Source: Halobacteriales archaeon QS_6_71_20
GTDB taxonomy: Archaea > Halobacteriota > Halobacteria > Halobacteriales > Haloferacaceae
Assembly (NCBI GenBank): GCA_003020945.1
Contig: PXRU01000026.1
Coordinates: forward strand, 62,001 to 126,000
Direction: 5' to 3'
DNA length: 64,000 nucleotides
Position 1 is the first letter of the stretch. Every line of letters begins with the position of its first letter. Positions 26,591 to 34,288 of this stretch are shown here, piece by piece. A program made the position numbers and the translations under genes. A model generated the notes under the pieces. It made no database searches. It was not told where the DNA came from and worked only from the letters and a program-made list of their open reading frames with translations.

Positions 26591-27244
26591 CTACTCGATG
26601 TCGACGCGCCCGCTCGTCGCCGACCGGAGTCGGTCCCGGAGGTCGGCCGCGTCGGCGACGGGGACGCGCGCCTCGAACGTCGCCTCCGTGCCGTACTCGG
26701 CGTCGAACTCGACGCCCGCGGACTCGAGGATCCCCCGTACGGTCCCGGAGTCGTCGTACTCGACGGCGAACGCGACCCGCTCGTGGGGCGCCTCCTCGAC
26801 GACGCCGGCGGCGTCGAGCCCCTGCTTCACCGCCCGGGCGTAGGCCCGGGCGAGCCCGCCGACCCCGAGGTTCGTCCCGCCGTAGTAGCGGGTGACGACC
26901 GCGGCGACGTTGCGTATCTCCTGCTGCTGGAGCACGTTCAGCGCGGGCTTGCCCGCCGAGCCGGTCGGCTCGCCGTCGTCGCCGGCGTACTCCCGGAGCA
27001 TCACCTCTCCGGACGATCCTGACGCGCCCCTAGACGACCTCGACGCGCCCGTCCCGGCGGGGACCCGGTAGGCGGGAACGTTGTGGGTGGCGTCGTCGTA
27101 CTCGGCCTCGACCTCGGCGACGAACGCCTCCGCCTCGCTCACGTCGTCGGCGGGGGCGAGGTGGCCGAGAAAGCGCGACCCCTGTACGACGAACGTCGCG
27201 GAGGCGCGGCCGTCGACGGTGCGGTACGGCTCCGGCGCTGCCAT
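26591..27244 (-). CDS. IMPACT/YigZ family protein
   Basis: A 217-residue protein starting MAAPEPYRTVDGRASATF. The UPF0029 core is clear: SRFLGHLAP, THNVPAYRV, DDGEPTGSAGKPALNVLQ, TRYYGGTNLGVGGLARAY. The C-terminal domain is ferredoxin-like. IMPACT/YigZ proteins are translation- or stress-related, and the bacterial forms lack a defined reaction. Between AYRV and the DDGEP motif is an unusual insertion of about 25 residues rich in Ser, Gly and Arg (residues about 61-85). A TATA-like element precedes the start by about 28 nt. Confidence 0.85.
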   Translation of the reverse strand: MAAPEPYRTVDGRASATFVVQGSRFLGHLAPADDVSEAEAFVAEVEAEYDDATHNVPAYRVPAGTGASRSSRGASGSSGEVMLREYAGDDGEPTGSAGKPALNVLQQQEIRNVAAVVTRYYGGTNLGVGGLARAYARAVKQGLDAAGVVEEAPHERVAFAVEYDDSGTVRGILESAGVEFDAEYGTEATFEARVPVADAADLRDRLRSATSGRVDIE

Positions 27245-27274
27245 ACCCCCGGTTCCGGCGCCGCGGTGAAAGGG

Positions 27275-27775
27275 TTACTCGTCGCCGGCCGACCCGGGCG
27301 CCGGCTCGGGTTCGGCGGCGGCTCCGCGGTCGTTCTCGGCGAGTTCGGGGTCGGCGACGAACAGCGCCAGCAGGCAGGCCGCCCCGACCGCCTGAGCGAC
27401 GAACGCGACCAGCGCGACCGGGTCGGTCGCGAGGTGGCCCGCCACCTCGCCGACGGGGTCGCTCACCTCGTGACTCGGGACGAGTCCGCCGTGGTCGGTG
27501 AGGTGCCACCACGCGTAGCCGGCGGTGTACGCCAGCAACACGCCGGCGGTCAGCGAGTAGAGCCGTCGGTGGCGCGAGCCGCGGACGATCAGCGTCGCAA
27601 GCGCCACCAGCAGGAGCGCGGAGGGGACGAACAGGTACGGCCGCGGGTCGCGAACGGACAACAGCGGGAGGTAGACGAGCAGGTCCGGCACCCCCTCGAT
27701 CAGGTGGATCGCCGCCGAGACGAGCGCCGCCTGCACGCCGACGACGCGCAGGACGCTCGCGGTTCGGCCGTCCAT
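27275..27775 (-). CDS. Hypothetical multi-pass membrane protein
   Basis: A 166-residue protein starting MDGRTASVLRVVGVQAALVS. Four to five hydrophobic segments are visible: VVGVQAALVSAAIHLIEGV, PYLFVPSALLLVALATLIV, LYSLTAGVLLAYTAGYAWW and VALVAFVAQAVGAACLLALF. The tail is acidic. Histidines in or near the membrane (HLIEG, WWHLTDHGG) might bind a cofactor or metal. The family is not recognised. A TATA-like element about 26 nt upstream supports the ATG at 27775 over the longer frame. Confidence 0.72.
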   Translation of the reverse strand: MDGRTASVLRVVGVQAALVSAAIHLIEGVPDLLVYLPLLSVRDPRPYLFVPSALLLVALATLIVRGSRHRRLYSLTAGVLLAYTAGYAWWHLTDHGGLVPSHEVSDPVGEVAGHLATDPVALVAFVAQAVGAACLLALFVADPELAENDRGAAAEPEPAPGSAGDE

Positions 27776-27846
27776 GCCCGTCGTCGGTCGCTCACGGTGA
27801 AAGCGTCGTCGGTTCGGGCGGCACCGGGGGGTCTCGTTCGCCGGCC

Positions 27847-28377
27847 TCAGAACTCGACGCTGCGGACGTACTCCAGTTCGCGGATCGACACGAGCAGGTC
27901 GCTCGGGAACTCCTCGTCGGTGATGAGGTAGAGCTTGGCCTCGTCGGCGAACTCCGGGTCGTCCGACAACACCTGTCGCAGCGAGAGGTCGGCGTCGGCC
28001 AGCAGCCCGGTGATGTCGGCGACGATGCCGGCGGCGTCGGGGTCGCCAACCTCGACGGTGAGCACCGTGAGGTCCAGCACCGGCGCCAGGTCCATCAGGC
28101 TCGGTACGGCGGAGATGTTGGCGAAGATCCGGCGGAGCTGGTCGTCCTCGCGGATCGCGGTCGTCGTCGCGTCCACCACCCGTCGGTCGACGCCCGCCTC
28201 CCGGGCGATGCCCGTGTCCGGGATCTCGATGCCGCCGGAGACGACCCGCCCGTCCTCGTTCACGGAGAAGCCGCGCTCCAGGAGGAGCCTGACGACGGCT
28301 TGCCGCCCCGGCGACCCGTCGAACTTTCCCACGATCTCGTCGAACATCCGTGTCCACCGTCGCTCATCGTCGGACAT
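27847..28377 (-). CDS. ACT-domain regulator of amino-acid metabolism (COG2150-like)
   Basis: A 176-residue protein with an N-terminal winged-helix-like region (SPGRQAVVRLLLERGFSVNE; IPDTGIAREAGVDRRVV) and a C-terminal ACT domain (LTVLTVEVGDPDAAGIVADI through EFPSDLLVSIRELEYVRSVEF). ACT domains bind amino acids as effectors. COG2150 members are predicted regulators of amino-acid metabolism. Position near hisB and hisA is consistent with that, though no operon is evident. The ATG is the family-typical start. Confidence 0.85.
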   Translation of the reverse strand: MSDDERRWTRMFDEIVGKFDGSPGRQAVVRLLLERGFSVNEDGRVVSGGIEIPDTGIAREAGVDRRVVDATTTAIREDDQLRRIFANISAVPSLMDLAPVLDLTVLTVEVGDPDAAGIVADITGLLADADLSLRQVLSDDPEFADEAKLYLITDEEFPSDLLVSIRELEYVRSVEF

Positions 28378-28513
28378 AACTGTTCGGTGTCGTCCGATCC
28401 CGTCCCGGACCGCCGCCCCGTCCGCAGGTCGTCCCGGCTCCCGATCGTCGACGGCTCCCGCTCGCTCGACCGCCCCCGGAACGCCCTTGTCGTCCCCCGC
28501 CGACGGCCGGGAC

Positions 28514-29148
28514 GTGCGCGAACTCGACTGCGACTTCTGCGGCGCGACCGCCGACGGCGCCTACGAGCTGCTCCCGCCGTCGCTGGACCCCGCGCCCGAC
28601 GAACAGACCCGGCTTGCCCTCTGTGGGGGCTGCCGCGAGACGCTGGACGGCGTCGTCTCCCCCCTGCTGGACCGGCTCGAAGCGACCGCCGGCGACGGCG
28701 CCGGTTCCGCGGACGCCTCGCCCTCCCCCGGCAGCGACGAGGTCGCCCCGCCGGGAACGGGCTGGACGCGACCCCGACCTCCGATCCCGAGCCGACTGTC
28801 GGCTCCACCCCCGAACCAGTCGTCGATTCCGATCCCGAGCCCACGTCCGACGCGGTCCCCGACACCGAGCAGACCGCGGGCGACGCGGACGCTTACGACG
28901 GTTCGAAGGTCCGCGGCGACGACGCCGACGGTGGCGGTGGGGGCGACGCCCGCGCCGACGAGCCGGAGGGGTTCCGGACGGTGATGCGCCTGCTCAACAA
29001 CCGCGAGTTCCCCGTCGACCGCGCGGCGGTGACGGAACTGGCGGCCGGCGCCTACGAAATGGAGGACGACGAAGTGGCCGCGATCATCGAGTACGCGGTC
29101 GAGCGCGGTGTCCTCGTCGAGGAGGCCGGACGGCTCGACAGGGCCTGA
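28514..29148 (+). pseudogene. Frameshifted zinc-finger conserved haloarchaeal gene
   Basis: Two frames together encode one recognisable protein. The first starts at GTG 28514 (VRELDCDFCGATADGAYELL) with zinc pairs CDFC and CGGC, and reads to about 28757. The second picks up as DATPTSDPEPTVGSTPEP and ends with an intact C-terminal helical domain (GFRTVMRLLNNREFPVDRAA to VEEAGRLDRA). Restoring one G in the GGG run near 28757-28759 would rejoin them through an acidic linker typical of haloarchaea. Function is unknown. It is either a sequencing undercall or a recent one-base deletion. Confidence 0.8.
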
Positions 29149-29224
29149 CCCGCCCCCCGCCCGTACCCGGCTTGGGCAACTCGGTCGCCGGCGCTGGCCG
29201 TGCGGACCGACTCCGGGCGTTCGG

Positions 29225-29815
29225 CTACAGGTCGCCCTTCGTGCTCGGCGTGTCGCTGCGGCGCTCGTCCGTCTGCGTCGCGTCGTCGAGCGTCCGGGCC
29301 AGCGCCTTGAACAGCGCCTCCACCTCGTGGTGGGCGTTGACGCCCGCCTCGATCTCCATGTGGAGCGTCACCCCGGCGTTCATCGCCAGCGAGTACGCGA
29401 AGTGGCGCCCCATGTCGCTTGTCATCCCGCCCACGGCGTCCTGGGAGAACTCGCCGTCGAACTCGACGTAGGGCCGGCCGCTCACGTCGACGACGACGCC
29501 CGCGACGGCCTCGTCGAGCGGGACGCGCCGGTCGGCGTACCGGCGGATGCCGCGCCGCTCGCCTAGCGCCTCGTCGAACGCCTCCCCGAGCGCGATCCCG
29601 ATGTCCTCGACGGTGTGGTGGTCGTCGACGTGCGTGTCCCCGTCACACCGGATCGTCAGGTCGAACAGCCCGTGTTCGGCGAACGACGCGAGCATGTGGT
29701 CGAGGAAGCCGACGCCGGTGTCGACCTCGCTGTCGCCGTCGCCGTCCACGTCGAGGGTGAGGTCGATGGCCGTCTCGGCCGTCTCCCGGGAGACGGCCGC
29801 CGTGCGGTCGCTCAT
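29225..29815 (-). CDS. hisB: Imidazoleglycerol-phosphate dehydratase
   Basis: A 196-residue monofunctional HisB starting [20 protein letters not shown]. The manganese-binding signatures are all present: [34 protein letters not shown] and [17 protein letters not shown]. It removes water from imidazoleglycerol phosphate in histidine biosynthesis. The extra nine codons to 29842 look unrelated. It lies about 350 bp from hisA on the same strand, but a small ORF on the opposite strand intervenes. Confidence 0.95.
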   Translation of the reverse strand: MSDRTAAVSRETAETAIDLTLDVDGDGDSEVDTGVGFLDHMLASFAEHGLFDLTIRCDGDTHVDDHHTVEDIGIALGEAFDEALGERRGIRRYADRRVPLDEAVAGVVVDVSGRPYVEFDGEFSQDAVGGMTSDMGRHFAYSLAMNAGVTLHMEIEAGVNAHHEVEALFKALARTLDDATQTDERRSDTPSTKGDL

Positions 29816-29953
29816 GCTCGGTGCGTCGGCGCGCCCCGGCAAGACGGTTCCGGCTCCCCGGGCGACACCCCCGGGTCGGGGAACGCCCGTCGTTCGGCCG
29901 TCGGACGCCCGTTCGACCGGGATTCAAGTGACGAGGCTGTGTAAGGCGTTCAC

Positions 29954-30106
29954 ATGCGCGCCGAGCTGGCGACCGCGGCCGCGTTCGCCGTCGGGTCGCT
30001 GTCGCTGTCGTCCGCCACCGTCGTCGGGCCCGTCCTCGGGCTGGTGGCGGTCGCGGCCGGGACGACGTTCGCCGTCGTGTGCGCCGCCGGGCGGCTCGGT
30101 CCCTGA
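29954..30106 (+). CDS. Possible 50-residue membrane protein
   Basis: A 50-codon frame, MRAELATAAAFAVGSLSLSS to AVVCAAGRLGP, predicts two short hydrophobic helices with a Gly/Pro hinge. It fits between hisB and hisA, converging with hisA. No TATA box is clear and the family is unknown. The hydrophobic, non-Arg-rich composition favours coding, but this is weak evidence. Confidence 0.4.
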   Translation: MRAELATAAAFAVGSLSLSSATVVGPVLGLVAVAAGTTFAVVCAAGRLGP

Positions 30107-30164
30107 CCCCCCGGGACCGCCGTGAGGGGCCCAAGGCCGGCGGACGGCGACGGACGGCCGGATC

Positions 30165-30890
30165 TCACTCCAAGGACTGCGCCTCCGCGAGGGTGAACCT
30201 CCCCTCGTACAGCGCGGTGCCGACGACGACCGCCGCGGCGCCGGCGTCCCGCAGCGTCCGCACGTCGTCGAGGGTGGCGACGCCGCCGGAGGCGACGACC
30301 GGAACGTCGACCGCGTCGACGACGCGCTCGACCAGGTCGCGGTTCACCCCCTCCAGCTGTCCCTCCACGTCCACGTCGGTGAACAGGACGGCGCCCGCGC
30401 CCAGTTCCTCGTAGCGGCCGGCGGCCTCCGCGGGGTCGAGCCCGGTGCCCTCGGTCCAGCCGGAGACGACGACCTCGCCGTCCCTCGCGTCGAGACTCAC
30501 CGTCACGCGTCCCGGATACGTCTCGGAGATCTCGGCGACGATGGCGGGCTCCTCGACGGCGGCGGTGCCCAGGATGACGCGGTCGACGCCCCGCTCCAGC
30601 AGCGAGCGCGCGTCCTCGGCCGCGCGGATCCCGCCCCCCAACTGGACCGGCACGTCGACGGCGTCCAGCACCGCGTCGACGGCGGCGGCGTTGGCCCGCT
30701 CGCCGTCGAAGGCGCCGTCGAGGTCCACCAGGTGGAGCGTCTCCGCGCCGGCGTCGACCCAGCGCCGGGCCGCCTCTACCGGGTCGCCGTAGCGGGTGGC
30801 GGTGCCGCGCTCCCCCTGCACCAGCTGGACGACCTCCCCGTCCTGCATGTCGACCGCGGGGATCACCTCGAACTCCGGGACGTGACTCAT
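30165..30890 (-). CDS. hisA: Phosphoribosylformimino-5-aminoimidazole carboxamide ribotide isomerase
   Basis: A 241-residue TIM barrel starting MSHVPEFEVIPAVDMQDGEV. The first catalytic Asp is in PAVDMQDG and the second in LFTDVDVEGQLEG. Phosphate-binding loops are LGGGIRAAEDARSLL and ASGGVATLDDVRTL. It isomerises ProFAR to PRFAR in histidine biosynthesis. A TATA-like gggtaagtcg (reverse cgacttaccc) at 30914-30923 is 29 nt upstream and excludes the longer frame to 31025. Confidence 0.95.
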   Translation of the reverse strand: MSHVPEFEVIPAVDMQDGEVVQLVQGERGTATRYGDPVEAARRWVDAGAETLHLVDLDGAFDGERANAAAVDAVLDAVDVPVQLGGGIRAAEDARSLLERGVDRVILGTAAVEEPAIVAEISETYPGRVTVSLDARDGEVVVSGWTEGTGLDPAEAAGRYEELGAGAVLFTDVDVEGQLEGVNRDLVERVVDAVDVPVVASGGVATLDDVRTLRDAGAAAVVVGTALYEGRFTLAEAQSLE

Positions 30891-30960
30891 GCGTCGACGT
30901 GCGACGGGGCCGCGGGTAAGTCGTTCGTCATCGACGGAACCGGCCGGGCGGTCTCGCGAC

Positions 30961-31340
30961 GTCAACGGCGTCACCGACCGGATCGACTCGTTCATCGAGT
31001 CCCGCAGCATCGGCCGAGTCGTCATCGACTCGTCGATGCTGCTGTGCTACATCCTCGACGACGAGGACGACGCGACGATGCGGTTCCTCTCGGTGCCGAA
31101 GCGCACGGACGTGACGACATACCCTATTTTCGAGATGACCGACCCCTCCGCGTACGCCGACGAGCACCTCCTGGCTCACGACGTCGTTTTTTCCACAGCC
31201 GCATCGAGGACGCCGGGATGCGGCGCAGGCTCCAGGTCGTGAAGATGCGCGGCGCCGACGTCGACACCGACATCCAGGACCTCCGCTTTACCGACGCCGG
31301 GCTCGTCGTCGGCGAGGCGGGGAGCCGCACCGTCACCAAC
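30961..31340 (+). pseudogene. Truncated, frameshifted KaiC/RAD55-like ATPase fragment
   Basis: Frame 1 reads GVTDRIDSFIESRSIGRVVI DSSMLLCYIL up to DEHLLAHDVVF, then the match continues one frame back as FHSRIEDAGMRRRLQVVKMR and DIQDLRFTDAGLVV. This is the C-terminal half of a KaiC/RAD55-like ATPase (the Walker B region VVIDSSMLL onward). The frame change falls in a run of six T at 31187-31192; seven would restore VVFFHSR. The N-terminal Walker A half is missing because hisA begins immediately upstream. A relic is likely even if the frameshift is an error. Confidence 0.72.
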
Positions 31341-31342
31341 CG

Positions 31343-31772
31343 ATGTGCGGGGAGAAGCTGGGGACCGACTGGGGAGACGTCTCGGGCGACGAGGCGCTCC
31401 GCCGGGCGTACGTCCTCGGCGTCGCCGCCTCCTTCGGCTACGAGAACGACGAGGAGTTCGACCGCCTCCGGAACACGCTGGACAGCTCCTACGACCGGAG
31501 CATCATCGACCTCGCCTACCGGGAGGCGACGGTCGTGCGCGACGACAGCGACGCGGACTCCGCCGAGGCCGTCTGGACGGGGCTGGTCGAGGGGACGCCG
31601 TCGCCGACGGCAAACCGGGCGGCCCGTCGCCGGCCGGCCGGTCGGCGCGACCGAGTTCCCCGCGACGCTGGATCGGGCGGGACTCCCGGACGGCGGGCGC
31701 GACCTCGACGCGCTAGAGTTCCCGGCGCTGCTCGGGTCGTCCTCGCCGGCGGACGACGGGTCGGAGTCGTGA
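31343..31772 (+). pseudogene. Frameshifted conserved haloarchaeal gene of unknown function
   Basis: Starting ATG 31343, MCGEKLGTDWGDVSGDEALR RAYVLGVAASFGYEN..., the reading resembles a conserved haloarchaeal soluble family (helical, with a DRSIIDLAYREA motif). It leaves frame after VWTGLVEG at about 31595. A middle piece (AVADGKPGGPSPAG) lies one frame back, and the acidic end (GATEFPATLDRAGLPDGGRD to ADDGSES, stop near 31770) one frame further back. Two single-base losses explain the pattern. The gene directly follows the KaiC fragment and precedes a DUF7504-like gene. Confidence 0.7.
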
Positions 31773-31846
31773 ACGCGCACCGATCCGAGCCGTCGCTTCC
31801 GTCGATTTGGACAAAGGTTTTAGCTGTCCGCCGTTTCCTCCCTGAC

Positions 31847-32470
31847 ATGCTTGAGGACGCCCCGCTTTCGTTCGGCGGCGGGGGAGGCAGGAGCCTTCTC
31901 ATCGCCGGTCCGCCCATGACCGGCAAGTACGACCTCATGCTCCGGCTGCTGGCCGACGCCGGGGAGCGGGGCGTCCTCATCACCACCGGCGACCCCGTCG
32001 AGGAGGTCAGACGCGACTACGCGGAGGTCGCCGGCGTCGACCCGCGGTCGGTCGGCGCCGTCGACTGCGTCTCCAAGCAGCGCGGCGGCGACCTCGTCGA
32101 GGACGAACTCGTCCGATACGCCTCCTCGCCGAAGAACGTTACCGACATCGGGATGAAGTTCACCGACCTGTACGAGGCGTTCCGGGGGTTCGACACCTCC
32201 ATTGGCGTCGGCATCCACTCGCTGTCGGAGCTGCTGATGTATCTCGACCCGCAGGACGTCTATCAGTTCGTCCGCGTGCTCACCAGACAGGTGGAAAGCG
32301 AGGGGTGGACCACCGTCGCGGTTATCGGTTCCACGATGCACGACGAGCAGACGCTGCACACGATGTACGAGCCGTTCGACGCCGTAATCAACACCCGCGA
32401 GGAGAACGGCGCCCGCGAGCTCCGCGTCCGCGAACGCCAGCAGGCGTCGACGGCGTGGCAGACGTTCTGA
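31847..32470 (+). CDS. DUF7504-like RecA-fold ATPase homologue
   Basis: A 207-residue RecA-fold protein beginning MLEDAPLSFGGGGGRSLLIA. The P-loop is degenerate, GPPMTGKY, with Tyr where Ser or Thr normally binds Mg-nucleotide. The rest keeps the RecA architecture (GVLITTGDPVEEVRRDY; GVGIHSLSELLMYLD; VAVIGSTMHDE). It resembles haloarchaeal DUF7504 proteins, thought to be signalling relatives of KaiC. A TATA-like ggttttagc at 31816-31824 is 27 nt upstream, which fixes this start within a much longer open frame. Confidence 0.8.
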   Translation: MLEDAPLSFGGGGGRSLLIAGPPMTGKYDLMLRLLADAGERGVLITTGDPVEEVRRDYAEVAGVDPRSVGAVDCVSKQRGGDLVEDELVRYASSPKNVTDIGMKFTDLYEAFRGFDTSIGVGIHSLSELLMYLDPQDVYQFVRVLTRQVESEGWTTVAVIGSTMHDEQTLHTMYEPFDAVINTREENGARELRVRERQQASTAWQTF

Positions 32471-33008
32471 GAGACGCTCCTGCCTCGGCCTGCTAACTCT
32501 GTCTCTCGATACCTGATCCCGGTTCGTAACGACGGCGCTCCCCGATCGACTCCGCGCTTGCTGCGACACAGACGGCCCACGCCGCCCGGTCGGCCGATCC
32601 GGACGAGGCACGTACCGGAACGTTCGCTTCCCTCCCGCCGTGAACCGCACGGTGCCCTGCTCACTGTCGGTGGCCGTTTCGGCGGCTCATTGACGGCTGT
32701 TCCGGTGGTGCCCCGAAGCCACCGACCGAGGCGGGGTCTCGGGCGCCGACCGACACGGACACCGCCCGCCGCACGCGGTTGACGACGGACGCCGACGGGC
32801 GACCGTGACGCCGCGGACCGACCGTCTTCGCCGTCCGCCGGTGCGCGTGCGTACGGATATCCGGAAGCGGTTCACCCTGCTCGGGCGGGACGGCTCGCCT
32901 GACTTGGGGGCGCGTCTCCGTCTCCGAACGTCGCCGTTCTATATCGCGCCATCCGATTTACGACAGGGGACCGTCGCGCTTACCCCGCTGCCGGCGGATC
33001 GACAGTCA
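32471..33008. other. Intergenic region with no recognised gene
   Basis: About 540 bp. Open frames on both strands are Arg/Pro/Ser-rich and lack start context. Two A+T-richer spots occur: ttctatatcgcg near 32937 and cgcgcttacc near 32975-32984, the latter placed as the TATA box of the DUF5783 gene (28 nt from its ATG). The first may mark a promoter for an untranslated RNA, but nothing else supports one. Confidence 0.5.
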
Positions 33009-33344
33009 ATGACCGAGTTCGACCCCGCATTGTTCGAGGACAAGTACGCCAACTACTTCGCGGAGCTCCAGCGGGCGTACAAGAACGCGTTCGAGGCGAT
33101 GAACGAGCGCTACGACTCGGAGCTCGTCCACGCGATCGATCAGCAGATCCTCAACGAGTCGGAGCCGTTCTACGACGAGAAGCGCGGGGCGTTCACCGTC
33201 GAACTGCCCGACGATCCCACGGACCGCCTGACCGCGATCGTCGTCGACGACGAGCGGGTCGCGGAGACGCTCGACCGCTACGTCGACGAGATCGAGTCGC
33301 AGCTGTATCGCGTGTTCGACCTCGAACCGCCCGAGGCGGCGTGA
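33009..33344 (+). CDS. DUF5783 family protein
   Basis: A 111-residue acidic, mostly helical protein, MTEFDPALFEDKYANYFAEL, with the family phrases QRAYKNAFEAMNERYDSELV and AIDQQILNESEPFY. DUF5783 is restricted to haloarchaea and has no known function. The start agrees with a TATA-like element 28 nt upstream and with the family's MT-FDP opening. It is followed on the same strand by a NifU-domain gene, 80 bp away. Confidence 0.85.
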   Translation: MTEFDPALFEDKYANYFAELQRAYKNAFEAMNERYDSELVHAIDQQILNESEPFYDEKRGAFTVELPDDPTDRLTAIVVDDERVAETLDRYVDEIESQLYRVFDLEPPEAA

Positions 33345-33424
33345 TCGCGCGACCGCAGATCCGACGGAAGCGACGCTCCCACCGAGCACAAGCTTGAAAC
33401 CCTCGTGCGGCCTATCTTTCGGTA

Positions 33425-33814
33425 ATGAGCACCGACTCCCACAACGACGGCGGCGAGGACGAGCTCCGCGAGCGCGTCACCAACTTCCTCCGGCGGAACT
33501 TCCCGCAGATCCAGATGCACGGCGGCAGCGCGGCCATCCAACACCTCGACCGCGAGTCGGGCGAGGTGCACATCCAGCTGGGCGGCGCCTGCTCGGGCTG
33601 TGGCATCTCCCCGATGACGATCCAGGCGATCAAGTCGCGAATGACCAAGGAGATCCCGGAGATCGAGACGGTCGTCGCCGACACCGGCATGGGTGGCGGC
33701 GCCGACGGCGACCTCGGCGGTATGGGCCACTCCGACGACGGGATGTCCCCCTCGTTCCCGGGCGACAGCGCCGACGACGGCGAGTCCGACGAGGGGCCGC
33801 AGGCCCCGTTCTGA
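33425..33814 (+). CDS. NifU C-terminal domain iron-sulfur scaffold protein
   Basis: A 129-residue protein. Residues about 12-80 form the NifU C-terminal (Nfu) domain with the cluster-binding CxxC in GGACSGCGISPMTIQ and the phrase NFPQIQMHGGSA. Residues 85-129 are a flexible Gly/Asp/Ser tail. Nfu proteins receive and pass on [4Fe-4S] clusters to target enzymes. A TATA-like agcttgaaac about 29 nt upstream fits the ATG. It is a separate transcript from the DUF5783 gene. Confidence 0.9.
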   Translation: MSTDSHNDGGEDELRERVTNFLRRNFPQIQMHGGSAAIQHLDRESGEVHIQLGGACSGCGISPMTIQAIKSRMTKEIPEIETVVADTGMGGGADGDLGGMGHSDDGMSPSFPGDSADDGESDEGPQAPF

Positions 33815-34288
33815 CGCGGCTCGCACGCGCCTCGCCGACTGCCGTTCGTTCTCTCTGTTCTCCCGCTCGCTCCCCGTAGCGACCGCTCCGTCCCCGATCG
33901 ACTGGCGACTCCTCCTTGAGTCCCGATCTCCGGCCTCTCACTGGTCTCGGAGTCGTGGTTTCCTCTTCCCCCGGGAGCATCGCTCGGCGGGTCGACGACG
34001 GCCGCCCGGACCCGCTGCCGCCCACTGATAAACTTCATAGTGCGATATCAAATACCGATCGACCTGGATCGGACCGGCGTGTACAGCGCGACGGTCCGAG
34101 CCGCCGGCCGTGGGGGGAATGACGACGGCAGCGATCCGTACGGGTGATGGGGGCGCCGGCGTTCGGCCTTCATACCTCATCGCCCGGCCGGTTCCGGTCC
34201 CGGTGTCCGGTCCGTACTATGCCCCGGTCGCGCGCCGAACGCCCACCAGACCAGAAGAGGGATTACCGGCGAGCGGAATCCCGAGCAC
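33815..34288. other. Intergenic region upstream of the sulfatase gene
   Basis: About 470 bp. An A+T-rich patch at 34027-34055 (gataaacttcatagtgcgat) is unusual in this genome; a GTG there opens only 35 codons (VRYQIPIDLDRTGVYSATVR to DPYG), too little to call a gene. A TATA-like gggattaccg at about 34258-34267 serves the sulfatase ATG. Nothing else is recognised. Confidence 0.5.

Noticed and set aside
32471-33008. Long open frames in the gap after the DUF7504-like gene
   Set aside because: They are Arg/Pro-rich on both strands and match the high-GC background of random open frames.
34040-34147. 35-codon GTG ORF in an A+T-rich patch
   Set aside because: The composition is partly plausible, but it is too short, and the TATA-like sequence is too close to serve its start.
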